From Bacteroides sp. CAG:770 (GTDB lineage Bacteria > Bacteroidota > Bacteroidia > Bacteroidales > UBA932): 11,765 bases of DNA. Both the position numbers and the translations under genes were made by a program. Under the pieces are notes generated by a model that was given only the letters and a program-made list of their open reading frames with translations, was not told where the DNA came from and ran no database searches. The stretch lies in the NCBI GenBank assembly GCA_000435075.1, contig FR890655.1, positions 1 to 11,765 on the forward strand. Direction: 5' to 3'. This document shows positions 1 to 8,057 of this stretch, piece by piece. Positions within the stretch are counted from its first letter, which is position 1. Each line of letters begins with the position of its first letter.

Positions 1-37
1 TCATTAACACAACATAATTTTCTACGCAGCATAAGAG

Positions 38-322
38 GTGAAAGCCATCAAGTTCCAACCTGGCGATGTCGGACAACTTGGAACATACGTGTCTGCAGTG
101 AACCATATTTTGAAGACCCCGGCGGACAACCCGACAATCGGTCTTCTTATCTGCAAAACAAAGGACAATGTACTTGCCCAATACGCACTGGAATCCAGTT
201 CCCAACCAATAGGAATTTCCGAATACGAGTTGTCAAAGATGTATCCGGCAGACTTCAAAAGCACTCTTCCTAGCATCGAAGACATTGAAAATGAGCTGAA
301 AGGCAACCCTTCACGCCGTTGA
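38..322 (+). pseudogene. C-terminal remnant of a DUF1016 (YhcG-type) PD-(D/E)XK nuclease
   Basis: The 94 codons match, by my recognition, the end of the DUF1016/YhcG nuclease domain: a lysine-containing core strand (VKAIKF), then GQLGTYVSAV, NPTIGLLICKTKD, AQYALE and QPIGISEYEL, the usual order in that family. Full-length members are about 330-370 residues, so three quarters of the protein is absent. The reading frame opens with GAG and GTG at 35-40, directly after an in-frame TAA at 32-34. The residues EVK after that stop resemble the family's ELK motif, so the stop falls inside what should be the catalytic core rather than before a true start. Only 31 bases lie upstream, so I cannot tell a simple nonsense or frameshift decay from a deletion. 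The family is often linked to restriction-modification or other mobile defence loci; no partner is visible here. Family call fairly sure, pseudogene status likely. Confidence 0.6.
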
Positions 323-369
323 TATCAATGCGCAACTGGACGAGGTGACTAGAACATCCGGGCCTGAGA

Positions 370-1806
370 CTAGATTACTCCGGAGCCGAGCATTTCGTCA
401 CGGTCGTACCATACGGCGAACTGGCCAGGCGTAATGCCACGCTGAGGAGTCTCGAAAAGAATGAACAAACCGGATTCTCGCATGACGAGAAGTGCATCCT
501 GGAGAGGCTGGCGATAACGGATACGGACACGGTAACGTCTGATGTCACCCGGCTGCATCCGCAAATCCTCGCGAATCCAATGAATCTCGTCCGGCCTCAC
601 CACAAGACAACTGCGCGACAGGCCCTTGTGCTGATGCCCCTCCCCCACATAAATGATATTCTTGTCAATGTCAGTGGAAATTACGAAAAGCGAATCCTTG
701 TGGCCGCCGATATTCAGGCCCTTTCGCTGACCGATAGTATAGAACTGCGCCCCCTCATGACGTCCGACGACAGCTCCATAAGGATTGGCCTTGTAACGAG
801 TCTTCTTTATATGATGCTTTCCTGAACGATAAGTCTCAGTCTCGAACTTGATGCCATCATAAGTCACTGGTTCGGAAAGTCTTAAGAAATCCTCATCAGA
901 AAGGTCACGGACCTTGTCGAAGTCATATATCGACTCGGCACGACACCCGCCTTCGAAAGAGCCCGCTTCCGAATGGGCGGACTTGTCGTCTGAAATATAA
1001 TCAGTTATGAGATTTACATTATCTTCGCTGCCTGAAACCATCAATGATGCCAGAGTGGACCCTATGAACTGATACTGAGGGGAAACATTGAAAAAAGCAT
1101 CGTAAACCTCGACGACATCCCCCTCGACAGATTTCAATTTCTGCTGCAGGAAGACCGGCAAATCGACTTTTCCAACAAAACAGATTCCCTGAGAATCCTT
1201 CTTTTCAGCTGACGGCAAATCAGCCTCTGCAGCAAGACGGCGCACCTCAGGCTTGCAAATGTCCCCTATCGGGAACAACGCCATCGAAAGCTGTTCCTCA
1301 GTCAATTGACAGAGAAAATAGCTCTGATCCTTGTTCGGGTCCGAACCGGCAAGAATTCTCCATACAGGTTTTCCGTCACGCATAAGCTGCTGTCCGTCAG
1401 GACCGAGCGCAGGTTCCTTGCGGCAATAATGTCCTGTCGCAACGAGGTCTGCTCCCATCTTCCTGGCAGCCTTCAGAAATGCTTCGAACTTGATTTCACG
1501 ATTGCAGAGCACATCAGGGTTCGGAGTCCTGCCCTTGGAATATTCGTCGAACATGTAATCGACCACGCGCTGACGATATTCATTACTCAAGTCAATGAAA
1601 TAGAACGGGATACCGATTTTCCTTGCGACCATCTCGGCCACGAACCTGTCTTCTTCCCACTCGCAGTCTCCATGCAAAGTACCCTCCGTATCATGCCAGT
1701 TCTGCATGAACATGGCAAATACGTCATAACCCTGCTGCTTCAAAAGCAGAGCAGCCACACTTGAATCAACACCTCCGGAAAGACCGATGCAAACTTTCTT
1801 ACCCAT
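370..1806 (-). CDS. mnmA: tRNA-specific 2-thiouridylase MnmA, with a large internal insertion
   Basis: MnmA is a cytoplasmic enzyme that uses ATP and a relayed persulfide sulfur to make 2-thiouridine at wobble position 34 of the tRNAs for Lys, Glu and Gln. Visible landmarks are the PP-loop SGGVDSS (residues 10-16), RTPNPDVLCNREIKF with the first catalytic Cys101, ATGHY (123-127), DQSYFL (160-165), DSQGICF with the second catalytic Cys209, and YTIGQRKGL (356-364) opening the C-terminal beta-barrel part. All key residues are present. At 478 residues it is about 100 longer than the usual 360-380. The excess lies between roughly residues 234 and 344, after FLQQKLK and before GAVVGRHEGA; part of it is acidic and Ser-rich, the rest basic (HHIKKTRYK). 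The ATG at 1804-1806 is the natural start. The gene diverges from cdd. No clear terminator follows it. Confidence 0.95.
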   Translation of the reverse strand: MGKKVCIGLSGGVDSSVAALLLKQQGYDVFAMFMQNWHDTEGTLHGDCEWEEDRFVAEMVARKIGIPFYFIDLSNEYRQRVVDYMFDEYSKGRTPNPDVLCNREIKFEAFLKAARKMGADLVATGHYCRKEPALGPDGQQLMRDGKPVWRILAGSDPNKDQSYFLCQLTEEQLSMALFPIGDICKPEVRRLAAEADLPSAEKKDSQGICFVGKVDLPVFLQQKLKSVEGDVVEVYDAFFNVSPQYQFIGSTLASLMVSGSEDNVNLITDYISDDKSAHSEAGSFEGGCRAESIYDFDKVRDLSDEDFLRLSEPVTYDGIKFETETYRSGKHHIKKTRYKANPYGAVVGRHEGAQFYTIGQRKGLNIGGHKDSLFVISTDIDKNIIYVGEGHQHKGLSRSCLVVRPDEIHWIREDLRMQPGDIRRYRVRIRYRQPLQDALLVMRESGLFILFETPQRGITPGQFAVWYDRDEMLGSGVI

Positions 1807-1886
1807 ATCAATGACAATCTACAGTCGCTTTGTCGCCGACCATCTGAAAATACCCTCAACCGGCTTCAAAAAACATTCAAAACATG

Positions 1887-1894
1887 CAAAGATA
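1887..1894 (-). promoter_or_regulatory. Probable -7 element of the mnmA promoter
   Basis: The minus strand reads TATCTTTG here, an exact match to the Bacteroidetes -7 consensus TAnnTTTG. No good TTTG -33 element lies at the expected 19-21 base spacing. It would place transcription start about 75 bases before the mnmA ATG. Confidence 0.4.
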
Positions 1895-1925
1895 ATCAGA
1901 TTCCGAATAAATGCACGCGGAAAAT

Positions 1926-1957
1926 TTTCATTTTGAAACGCAAAATTCCTATCTTTG
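1926..1957 (+). promoter_or_regulatory. Probable promoter of cdd
   Basis: TATCTTTG at 1950-1957 matches the Bacteroidetes -7 consensus exactly. A TTTC, one base off the TTTG -33 element, sits 20 bases upstream at 1926-1929. It implies a start near 1963 and a short leader before the ATG at 1987. It lies about 30 bases from the mnmA -7 element on the other strand. Confidence 0.5.
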
Positions 1958-1986
1958 AAACGATTGACAACAAAGACATTGATATT

Positions 1987-2463
1987 ATGACAAATAAAAC
2001 ACTGGAAATCAACTATACGGAATTCAGTTCACTGGATGAATTGGAGCCGCAGGACAGGGAACTCTGCGAGGCTGCGGAAAAGGCATTGACAGGATCCTAT
2101 GCGCCATATTCGAATTTCAATGTCGGTGCGGCAGTGAGGCTTGCCGACGGCACCATAGTGCTCGGAGCGAACCAAGAGAATTCCGCCTATCCGTCAGGAC
2201 TTTGCGCCGAGAGGACTGCAATGTTCGCGGCCCACGCGAATCATCCCCAGACTCCGATGAGAAGCATAGCCATAACTGGTGCCCAGAACGGCAAACTGAA
2301 CAGCGGAATTACCGCGCCATGTGGCGCATGCCGTCAGGTAATGGCTGAATATCAGAAAGTTGCAGGCCAGAACATGAGCGTTCTGCTCTACGGAAGCGAC
2401 GTAATCCTCAAATTCGAGAAAGTGGATGACGTGCTCCCGTTCATATTCACGAATCTCGACTAG
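1987..2463 (+). CDS. cdd: Cytidine deaminase
   Basis: Cytidine deaminase hydrolyses cytidine and deoxycytidine to uridine and deoxyuridine in pyrimidine salvage. The 158-residue product shows the substrate-binding motif NQENSAYP (62-69), the zinc and catalytic signature GLCAERTA with Cys73 and catalytic Glu75, and the second zinc motif PCGACRQ with Cys112 and Cys115. This three-cysteine arrangement is that of the small homotetrameric Cdd type, which usually runs 130-160 residues, so the gene is complete. I chose the ATG at 1987. The reading frame stays open up to a TTG at 1933, but that extension overlaps the likely promoter and encodes nothing family-like. The gene is monocistronic, divergent from mnmA, and its TAG stop interlocks with that of the convergent SNF2 gene. 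Confidence 0.93.
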   Translation: MTNKTLEINYTEFSSLDELEPQDRELCEAAEKALTGSYAPYSNFNVGAAVRLADGTIVLGANQENSAYPSGLCAERTAMFAAHANHPQTPMRSIAITGAQNGKLNSGITAPCGACRQVMAEYQKVAGQNMSVLLYGSDVILKFEKVDDVLPFIFTNLD

Positions 2464-5400
2464 GAATTCACCAGTTCCCGCAACTCGTCCAAGGTAATGG
2501 CATGACTTTGCGAAGTTCCCTCCAAAATGGAATCTGCAAGATTCTGTTTTACCTTGTGCAGACGGAGAATCTTCTCCTCGATAGTACCCTTGGAAATAAG
2601 ATGATATACAGTCACATTCTGCTGCTGCCCTATGCGGTAAGCGCGGTCTGTGGCTTGTTGTTCTATGGCTGGGTTCCACCACGGGTCCAGATGGATGACA
2701 TAGTTAGCACCTGTCAGATTCAGTCCCAGGCCGCCCGCCTTGAGACTGATAAGGAAAACAGGACAGGCTCCATGCTGAAAGTCATTGACCATCACCTGCC
2801 TCTGCTTTAATGGTGTACTTCCGTTCAGATAGAAATGTTCAATTCCTGATGACTTCAAATCATTGGAGACAATGCTCAGGAAACTGGTGAATTGACTGAA
2901 TATCAGCACACTGTTTCCTCCGGAAATAATTTCCTGCACCAGTTCCATCAGTGCAGATATCTTGGTCGGCGTCTCCTTCCAGCCCTTTCGCACAAGAGGC
3001 ATTGCGCAAGCTGCCTCACGAAGTTTTGTAATTGCCGCAAGCGCATTGACATTGACCTTACCCTCAGACTCAAGCTTGGATTTCGCGTCTTCCCGCATTG
3101 TCTCGTACGCGACGAATTCTGCCGGTGACAACTCCACCAGACGCGTGATTTCAGTCTTGTCAGGCAGTTCTTCCACCACCTCTCCCTTCGTTCTCCTGAG
3201 GATAAACGGCTGGATTATACGTTTCAACTGGGCACGACGCTCATCATCGCCATTTTCTATCGGAGTTATGAATTTCGCGGAGAACTGATCAAACGTTCCG
3301 AGCAGTCCCGGATTGATGAATTGATAAAGGTTCCAGAGTTCGCCCAGATAATTCTGTACCGGCGTACCTGTCAATATGATACGGCTCCCGGCGTGAAGCG
3401 ACATCGCAGCGGCAGACATCTTCGTATCCCTGTTCTTGATTGTATGGGCCTCGTCAAGACATGCAACATTCCAGTTGATTTCCGAAAAGGTCTCCTGTTC
3501 TTTTGTCAAAAGTCCGTAAGTCGTGATGACGACGTCATAGGCCCCGGCAGAACTGAGCGTCGCGGAACGGTCGTCTGCCTCATTGAAAATCACAGGATGC
3601 AGTGTCGGTGCAAACTTGGCGAGTTCCCGCTGCCAGTTCATGACAACTGATGCTGGCGCAACCACAAGTGATGGTCCTTCAGCGGCTTTCGATAATAGGA
3701 ACGCTATGGTCTGGACAGTCTTTCCGAGGCCCATATCGTCAGCCAGACATGCTCCGGCACCCCAATAATCGAGTCTGGACATCCATTTATAGCCATCCAG
3801 CTGGTAATCGCGGAGGTCAGCCTTGAGGCCATCCGGAACCGCCGGAACAAATTTTTCCGCAGCCTTAATCCGTTCAACAGCCTTCTTATACTCCTTGTCC
3901 ACAGCAGCATTGACACCGCTCTTCTTCACTAAATCCGCGAGGAGACCGGCCTGGAACACTGAAACCCGCTCCTTTCCTTTCTGCGACTGCCCGAGAGATT
4001 CGAGTCGTTTCATATACTTGGCAAGAGAGTCTGACAATGCAACATATTCATCCTCACCCATTTTCAGATATCCATCAGAATATCCTCCCGCCGAAAGCGC
4101 AGCCATAATCTGGTCCAGCGTGAATTGGTGGTCTCCGGCATTGGCCTCGCCCTCGATTTCAAACCAGTTTTCATTGGATTTCACATGGATATTTATGGCC
4201 GATTGCTCAAGTCTTCCAAGAACCTTTAGTTGTTTGCCTTCAGGCCATTCCAGAGTACAGATATCAGTCATATCTCTGGTCTGTTCTAGAATATCCAGCA
4301 TCTGCGGAATCGACGGCAGATAATATTCCTCGTCGAAATCCATGCTTTCAAAATCAATTCTTCCGGACAGCGTATTGAAATTTGCGCGCTCAGTTTTTAT
4401 ATCCCGATTCACATGCCAACGCTTCCCGTCGGATGCATCGTAGAAGGAATGTTCGCCCAAGCCCGGTCTGAAAGTGATTTTTCCGCCGTCCAGAGGCCTT
4501 GTGTATATGGTCAATGCAAATGAGGCAGGTTTGGGAATGACGCGGATATAAATCATCGGATTGCCGTCCTTATCCTCAACGATAGAGGCCGAACGGAAAT
4601 ATTCAGAGTGAACTTCGATGATTTTTTCAATCCGGGGCATCATGCTTTCCAATGTACTTTCGGCATTTTCAGGGAAAGCGGCCTTTGTGGCGAAAAGTTT
4701 GTCCAGAAACTGTTTCTGCACTAGATTCAGGCGAATGACATTATACGTATGAGGATTGATTTTTATCACGGATTCCCTCATAAATTCATTGTAATACCGC
4801 ATTTTCGGCACATTGGTTCCGAATACGAACATCTTTTGCTTCTTATCCTTTTCCAATGTTATGAACGGCGCTTCATCATTGACAGCAATCCTGTTTTCCT
4901 CATCATAGCTATCGTAAAACACTCTGTCGCAGCCTATCAAAGCCGGGAAGAGATGGGCATCATTCAATATCAGACGAGACCTGAGCCTTTCAATGACACG
5001 GCTGTCATATTCATCACATACGCTTCCGTAAAATCCTGTCAGCAAAGAAGATATGGCCACATCCTTACCAGCGCTCCACCTGCCGCTTTTGAGTATTCCC
5101 TGTTCTTTTATCGTAACCTGGCCCTGCCTGTTTGTAACATAAATGAGACGACCTGATTTCTTGTCCTCCGCCTTTTGGTCACGACTGACGTCAATGAGAT
5201 TTTCAAGAACCGCCAAATCGTGTTCCCACGGCTGCTTGAAATGCATTCTGGACATTATCGGTGAACCTCCGAACAAGTTTTCCAGGGATTGTCTTTCCTC
5301 TTCTCCAAGCCCGATGCCTGTCTCATATCTGACTATCGCCATCAATGGCGCCGGCACTTCCACTTTTTCTTTGATAAGACTTGCCCCGAAACGACTCTCG

Positions 5401-6464
5401 AATCCTGCGTACAGTTCCAATGTCTCACGAAACATACATTCAACTGACGGAATTCCGTCCATTATACGCATATCGTCATATCCCAATGACTTCTGCGCGA
5501 GATATATTGCAGCGCCGAACTGGACAGGATCCGCCTTTTTATTCAAAAATGAAGCAAGTTTCTTCTGATATTTTTCGATGCCTTCCAGAATATATGCAGA
5601 TATCAGAAAGTATGTCATGACAGGAGAAGGCAGGTAATTCTTCGACCTCGTGTCCCGCTTCTTTTCCAGTTTGAGAGCACGCTCAAAAAGGTCAATTGCT
5701 ATGTTGTAATCTCCTTTGTACAAAAACTTGACAGCACAGACTGATGCCGCAACAGGCTCACAGGAACCGTCCGCAACAAGAGAATCCGTCCAAATCCCTT
5801 CCACGAACCATCTGTAAGCATTGACTTCACTCATCAATTTTCTCTCATCCCCCTCGACATAATCTTTTATGAATTTTTCCGCTTTATCCAGAAAACTCTT
5901 GTCAATAGTGCCATTGGCTTCATTAGAGAGCAAGGCAAAACTGAAGAAACTAGCGAGTTCTTCCTGTGGCGCCCTCTCGAATATCGCACTGAAGGCCTCA
6001 TCGAACATGACCGGAATCAGATCGCTTGCACATTCGGACATCAGCCAGAACCGGAAAGCAAACATACGGGCAAGTTTCTCAGTGTCATTATTGAAAATGC
6101 ACCGGACAAGAGCCTCGCGTGATATCAAATCAGAACAGTCATATTTCGGAAGGTTCGGATAATACAGCAAGGCATTGAGTGCCACCTTCATATAGTAGAA
6201 ACAATCCACCTCATATATTCTGTCGCCCCACGTTGGAGTCCATTTCACATAATGGTTTTTCTCAAGGACATCCAAGTCAGCCCTGAGTTCTTCGTTTGTC
6301 GGGCACCACAATTTAAGCTTTGATTTCAATGCTTGTGTGCCATATTCGCATGAATCTGTCAATGCTATATAGCTCAAAAGAACCCACTGACTTTCAGTGA
6401 GTTCCCATTCGAGTTTCGGAAAAACAGATTTAAGTTTCTTCAACTGAGAGGATGGCTTGTTCAT
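2460..6464 (-). CDS. SNF2-family DEAH ATPase/helicase-like protein with long unassigned N-terminal part
   Basis: This is an SNF2-family double-stranded nucleic-acid translocase. Numbering here is from an upstream TTG at 6503; the preferred ATG at 6462-6464 is residue 14, giving 1,334 residues. The C-terminal third carries all motor motifs: Q-motif region LRDYQLDGYKW (897-907), Walker A DDMGLGKT (922-929), Ia VVAPASVVMNW (947-957), Walker B DEAH (1017-1020), motif III LTGTPVQN (1044-1051), motif V around SLKAGGLGLNLTGA (1253-1266), and motif VI QATDRAYRIGQ (1283-1293). The first 850 residues match no domain I can name. Residues 255-285 (VCAVKFLYKGDYNIAIDLFE onward) resemble a TPR unit, and about 550-800 looks beta-rich. 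I see no SWIM-type zinc motif (CxC...CxH). Such stand-alone bacterial SNF2 proteins have been tied to RNA polymerase recycling or DNA remodelling; the role here is unknown. No methylase, nuclease or other defence partner sits beside it. Confidence 0.9.
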   Translation of the reverse strand: MNKPSSQLKKLKSVFPKLEWELTESQWVLLSYIALTDSCEYGTQALKSKLKLWCPTNEELRADLDVLEKNHYVKWTPTWGDRIYEVDCFYYMKVALNALLYYPNLPKYDCSDLISREALVRCIFNNDTEKLARMFAFRFWLMSECASDLIPVMFDEAFSAIFERAPQEELASFFSFALLSNEANGTIDKSFLDKAEKFIKDYVEGDERKLMSEVNAYRWFVEGIWTDSLVADGSCEPVAASVCAVKFLYKGDYNIAIDLFERALKLEKKRDTRSKNYLPSPVMTYFLISAYILEGIEKYQKKLASFLNKKADPVQFGAAIYLAQKSLGYDDMRIMDGIPSVECMFRETLELYAGFESRFGASLIKEKVEVPAPLMAIVRYETGIGLGEEERQSLENLFGGSPIMSRMHFKQPWEHDLAVLENLIDVSRDQKAEDKKSGRLIYVTNRQGQVTIKEQGILKSGRWSAGKDVAISSLLTGFYGSVCDEYDSRVIERLRSRLILNDAHLFPALIGCDRVFYDSYDEENRIAVNDEAPFITLEKDKKQKMFVFGTNVPKMRYYNEFMRESVIKINPHTYNVIRLNLVQKQFLDKLFATKAAFPENAESTLESMMPRIEKIIEVHSEYFRSASIVEDKDGNPMIYIRVIPKPASFALTIYTRPLDGGKITFRPGLGEHSFYDASDGKRWHVNRDIKTERANFNTLSGRIDFESMDFDEEYYLPSIPQMLDILEQTRDMTDICTLEWPEGKQLKVLGRLEQSAINIHVKSNENWFEIEGEANAGDHQFTLDQIMAALSAGGYSDGYLKMGEDEYVALSDSLAKYMKRLESLGQSQKGKERVSVFQAGLLADLVKKSGVNAAVDKEYKKAVERIKAAEKFVPAVPDGLKADLRDYQLDGYKWMSRLDYWGAGACLADDMGLGKTVQTIAFLLSKAAEGPSLVVAPASVVMNWQRELAKFAPTLHPVIFNEADDRSATLSSAGAYDVVITTYGLLTKEQETFSEINWNVACLDEAHTIKNRDTKMSAAAMSLHAGSRIILTGTPVQNYLGELWNLYQFINPGLLGTFDQFSAKFITPIENGDDERRAQLKRIIQPFILRRTKGEVVEELPDKTEITRLVELSPAEFVAYETMREDAKSKLESEGKVNVNALAAITKLREAACAMPLVRKGWKETPTKISALMELVQEIISGGNSVLIFSQFTSFLSIVSNDLKSSGIEHFYLNGSTPLKQRQVMVNDFQHGACPVFLISLKAGGLGLNLTGANYVIHLDPWWNPAIEQQATDRAYRIGQQQNVTVYHLISKGTIEEKILRLHKVKQNLADSILEGTSQSHAITLDELRELVNS

Positions 6465-6537
6465 AAATATGGATATTTCTGCTACAATATCTGCTATTAT
6501 CAATGTTACGACAAATTCAGTCCGGAATTCGCAAAGA

Positions 6538-6569
6538 CAAAGATAACGCGAATCAATGCCGACAGCAAA
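6538..6569 (-). promoter_or_regulatory. Promoter of the SNF2-family gene
   Basis: On the minus strand TTTG (6569-6566), exactly 20 bases, then TATCTTTG (6545-6538) fit the full Bacteroidetes -33/-7 consensus. It predicts a start near 6531 and a leader of about 65 bases before the ATG at 6464. This supports that ATG over the TTG at 6503, although the promoter does not exclude the latter. Confidence 0.7.
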
Positions 6570-6594
6570 TTTTTCATATCAATGTCAACTGCGA

Positions 6595-6626
6595 TTTTGA
6601 CGATTATCTGAAATGTTTTAGATTGT
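6595..6626 (+). promoter_or_regulatory. Weak candidate promoter for the M64 peptidase gene
   Basis: TTTTG at 6595-6599 is followed after 19 bases by TAGATTGT (6619-6626), which keeps TA and part of the TTTG of the -7 consensus. Spacing is right but the -7 match is imperfect. It lies back to back with the SNF2 promoter and about 55 bases before the ATG. Confidence 0.3.
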
Positions 6627-6679
6627 GGCACGGAAATGGCAGCAGGTTGTGAGTTCCATTATAATAAAATTCACACAAA

Positions 6680-8026
6680 ATGACCAGAAATCACTTTCTT
6701 AAGACATTGACAGTCCTCATCATTGCCGTTTTAGCGGGTATATCTTGCCCTCAGACCCTGGCGCAGGTGAGATTTTCCGACAATTTTGCAGACTCGACTC
6801 TGCGCGTCGATTATTGTTTCAACGGGGATGCCGCCGGCCAGTCATTGAGCCTTGACCGCATGGAGTCCTCCGACGGATGGTACGGCAGGAGAGTCAATCT
6901 CGACAGGATGCCGCTCCGCGGAAATGGAGAGCTCCTGATGAAGGATGCCGAAACCGGTGTCCGCCTCTATGCATGGTCATTTTCTTCACTTTTCAATGAA
7001 TGGCTGACGACTGATGAAGCAAAGCATAGGGCAAGGTCATTTGAGCACACGATTCTCGTGCCGATGCCGAAACGCAAGGTCGAGATTTCTCTGAGACTTT
7101 TCAACAACAAGGGAGAAGTGGCCGCCGGGCACGATTTCATTTTCGACCCGTCTGACATTCTGGTCCGCAGGGCCCCCGTTTCCGATGCCCGCTGGAGTTA
7201 CCTTCATAAAGGAGGCGACAGCAAAGACTGCATTGACGTGGTGGTAATGGCCGAGGGATATTCTGCAAAGGACATGAAAACATTCCGCAAGGATGCGCAG
7301 GCGGCGTGCGATGCGCTTCTTTCCGCGGAACCATTCTCCAAGATGAAGGATTATCTGAACATAATAGCCGTAGAGTCAGTTTCGAAGGATTCAGGCGTTT
7401 CCGAGCCTCTTAAAGGCCAATGGAGGAACACGGCATTGAGTTCGCACTTTTCGACTTTCTATTCTGACAGATATCTTACAAGCGAGAATGTCCACGATAT
7501 TCATGACCAGCTGACCGGCATTCCATATGAGCATATTATAATCCTCGCAAATACAGATACTTACGGAGGGGGAGGAATCTACAATTCATATACCCTCACA
7601 ACGGCGCATCACAGCCAGTTCCGTCCTGTTGTAGTCCATGAATTCGGTCATAGTTTCGGAGGTCTGGCTGACGAGTATTTCTACGAATATGCTGACGCAC
7701 TTGATTCAAGCTATGACATTGGCGTGGAGCCTTGGGAACCGAACCTCACGACATTGGTCGATTTCGACAGCAAATGGAAGGACATGCTCCCTGAGGGATG
7801 TACTATTCCGACTCCGGGAAGCCACCTGAAAGTCTCTGAACTGGACAACTCTCAGGAAGCTATAGACCGCATCGGTGTCTATGAGGGTGGCGGATACCTT
7901 CTGAAAGGCATTTATCGTCCAGCTGACAATTGCCGTATGCGTACTAACGAGGCCGCGGGTTTCTGTCCTGTGTGCCGCAGATCACTCGCTAAACTAATCC
8001 TTTTCTATACACAGGAAAGCAAATAA
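6680..8026 (+). CDS. Secreted zinc metallopeptidase, family M64 (IgA-peptidase type)
   Basis: The product is a 448-residue secreted metallopeptidase of the M64 family, whose founding member is the IgA protease of Clostridium ramosum. Substrate specificity cannot be inferred from sequence alone. An N-terminal signal peptide is clear: basic start, hydrophobic stretch about residues 8-21, likely cut after TLA (Ala28). A beta-rich N-terminal domain follows (about 30-165), as usual in Bacteroidetes M64 proteins. The catalytic domain starts near DCIDVVVMAEGYS (183-195) and contains HEFGHSFGGLADEY (320-333): zinc ligands His320 and His324, catalytic Glu321, and a probable third ligand Asp331. Near the C terminus NCRMR...FCPVCRR (417-434) is the characteristic conserved tail with paired cysteines. 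Length and motifs are complete. Cys23 does not sit in a good lipobox, so I favour signal peptidase I. Hairpin repeat copy 1 follows the stop by about 30 bases and could end its transcript. Confidence 0.88.
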   Translation: MTRNHFLKTLTVLIIAVLAGISCPQTLAQVRFSDNFADSTLRVDYCFNGDAAGQSLSLDRMESSDGWYGRRVNLDRMPLRGNGELLMKDAETGVRLYAWSFSSLFNEWLTTDEAKHRARSFEHTILVPMPKRKVEISLRLFNNKGEVAAGHDFIFDPSDILVRRAPVSDARWSYLHKGGDSKDCIDVVVMAEGYSAKDMKTFRKDAQAACDALLSAEPFSKMKDYLNIIAVESVSKDSGVSEPLKGQWRNTALSSHFSTFYSDRYLTSENVHDIHDQLTGIPYEHIIILANTDTYGGGGIYNSYTLTTAHHSQFRPVVVHEFGHSFGGLADEYFYEYADALDSSYDIGVEPWEPNLTTLVDFDSKWKDMLPEGCTIPTPGSHLKVSELDNSQEAIDRIGVYEGGGYLLKGIYRPADNCRMRTNEAAGFCPVCRRSLAKLILFYTQESK

Positions 8027-8057
8027 TAATTAAAAATAGAGCCTAAAGCAGTATTTG

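Noticed and set aside
1933..1986. N-terminal extension of cytidine deaminase from a TTG at 1933
   Set aside because: It overlaps the likely -7 promoter element at 1950-1957 and adds nothing similar to the family; the ATG at 1987 gives a normal length.
2460..6464. SNF2 protein as part of a known defence system such as DISARM
   Set aside because: None of the expected partners (methyltransferase, DUF1998, phospholipase D-type nuclease) is adjacent; the neighbours are mnmA, cdd and a peptidase.
6465..6503. TTG start for the SNF2 gene 13 codons upstream of the ATG
   Set aside because: TTG starts are uncommon and the extra residues are not recognisable; the ATG at 6464 gives a plausible leader from the promoter at 6538-6569. 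Not fully excluded.
6735..6760. Lipoprotein signal for the M64 peptidase at Cys23
   Set aside because: The residues before the cysteine (GIS) do not fit a lipobox, while TLA followed by Gln fits ordinary signal peptidase cleavage.
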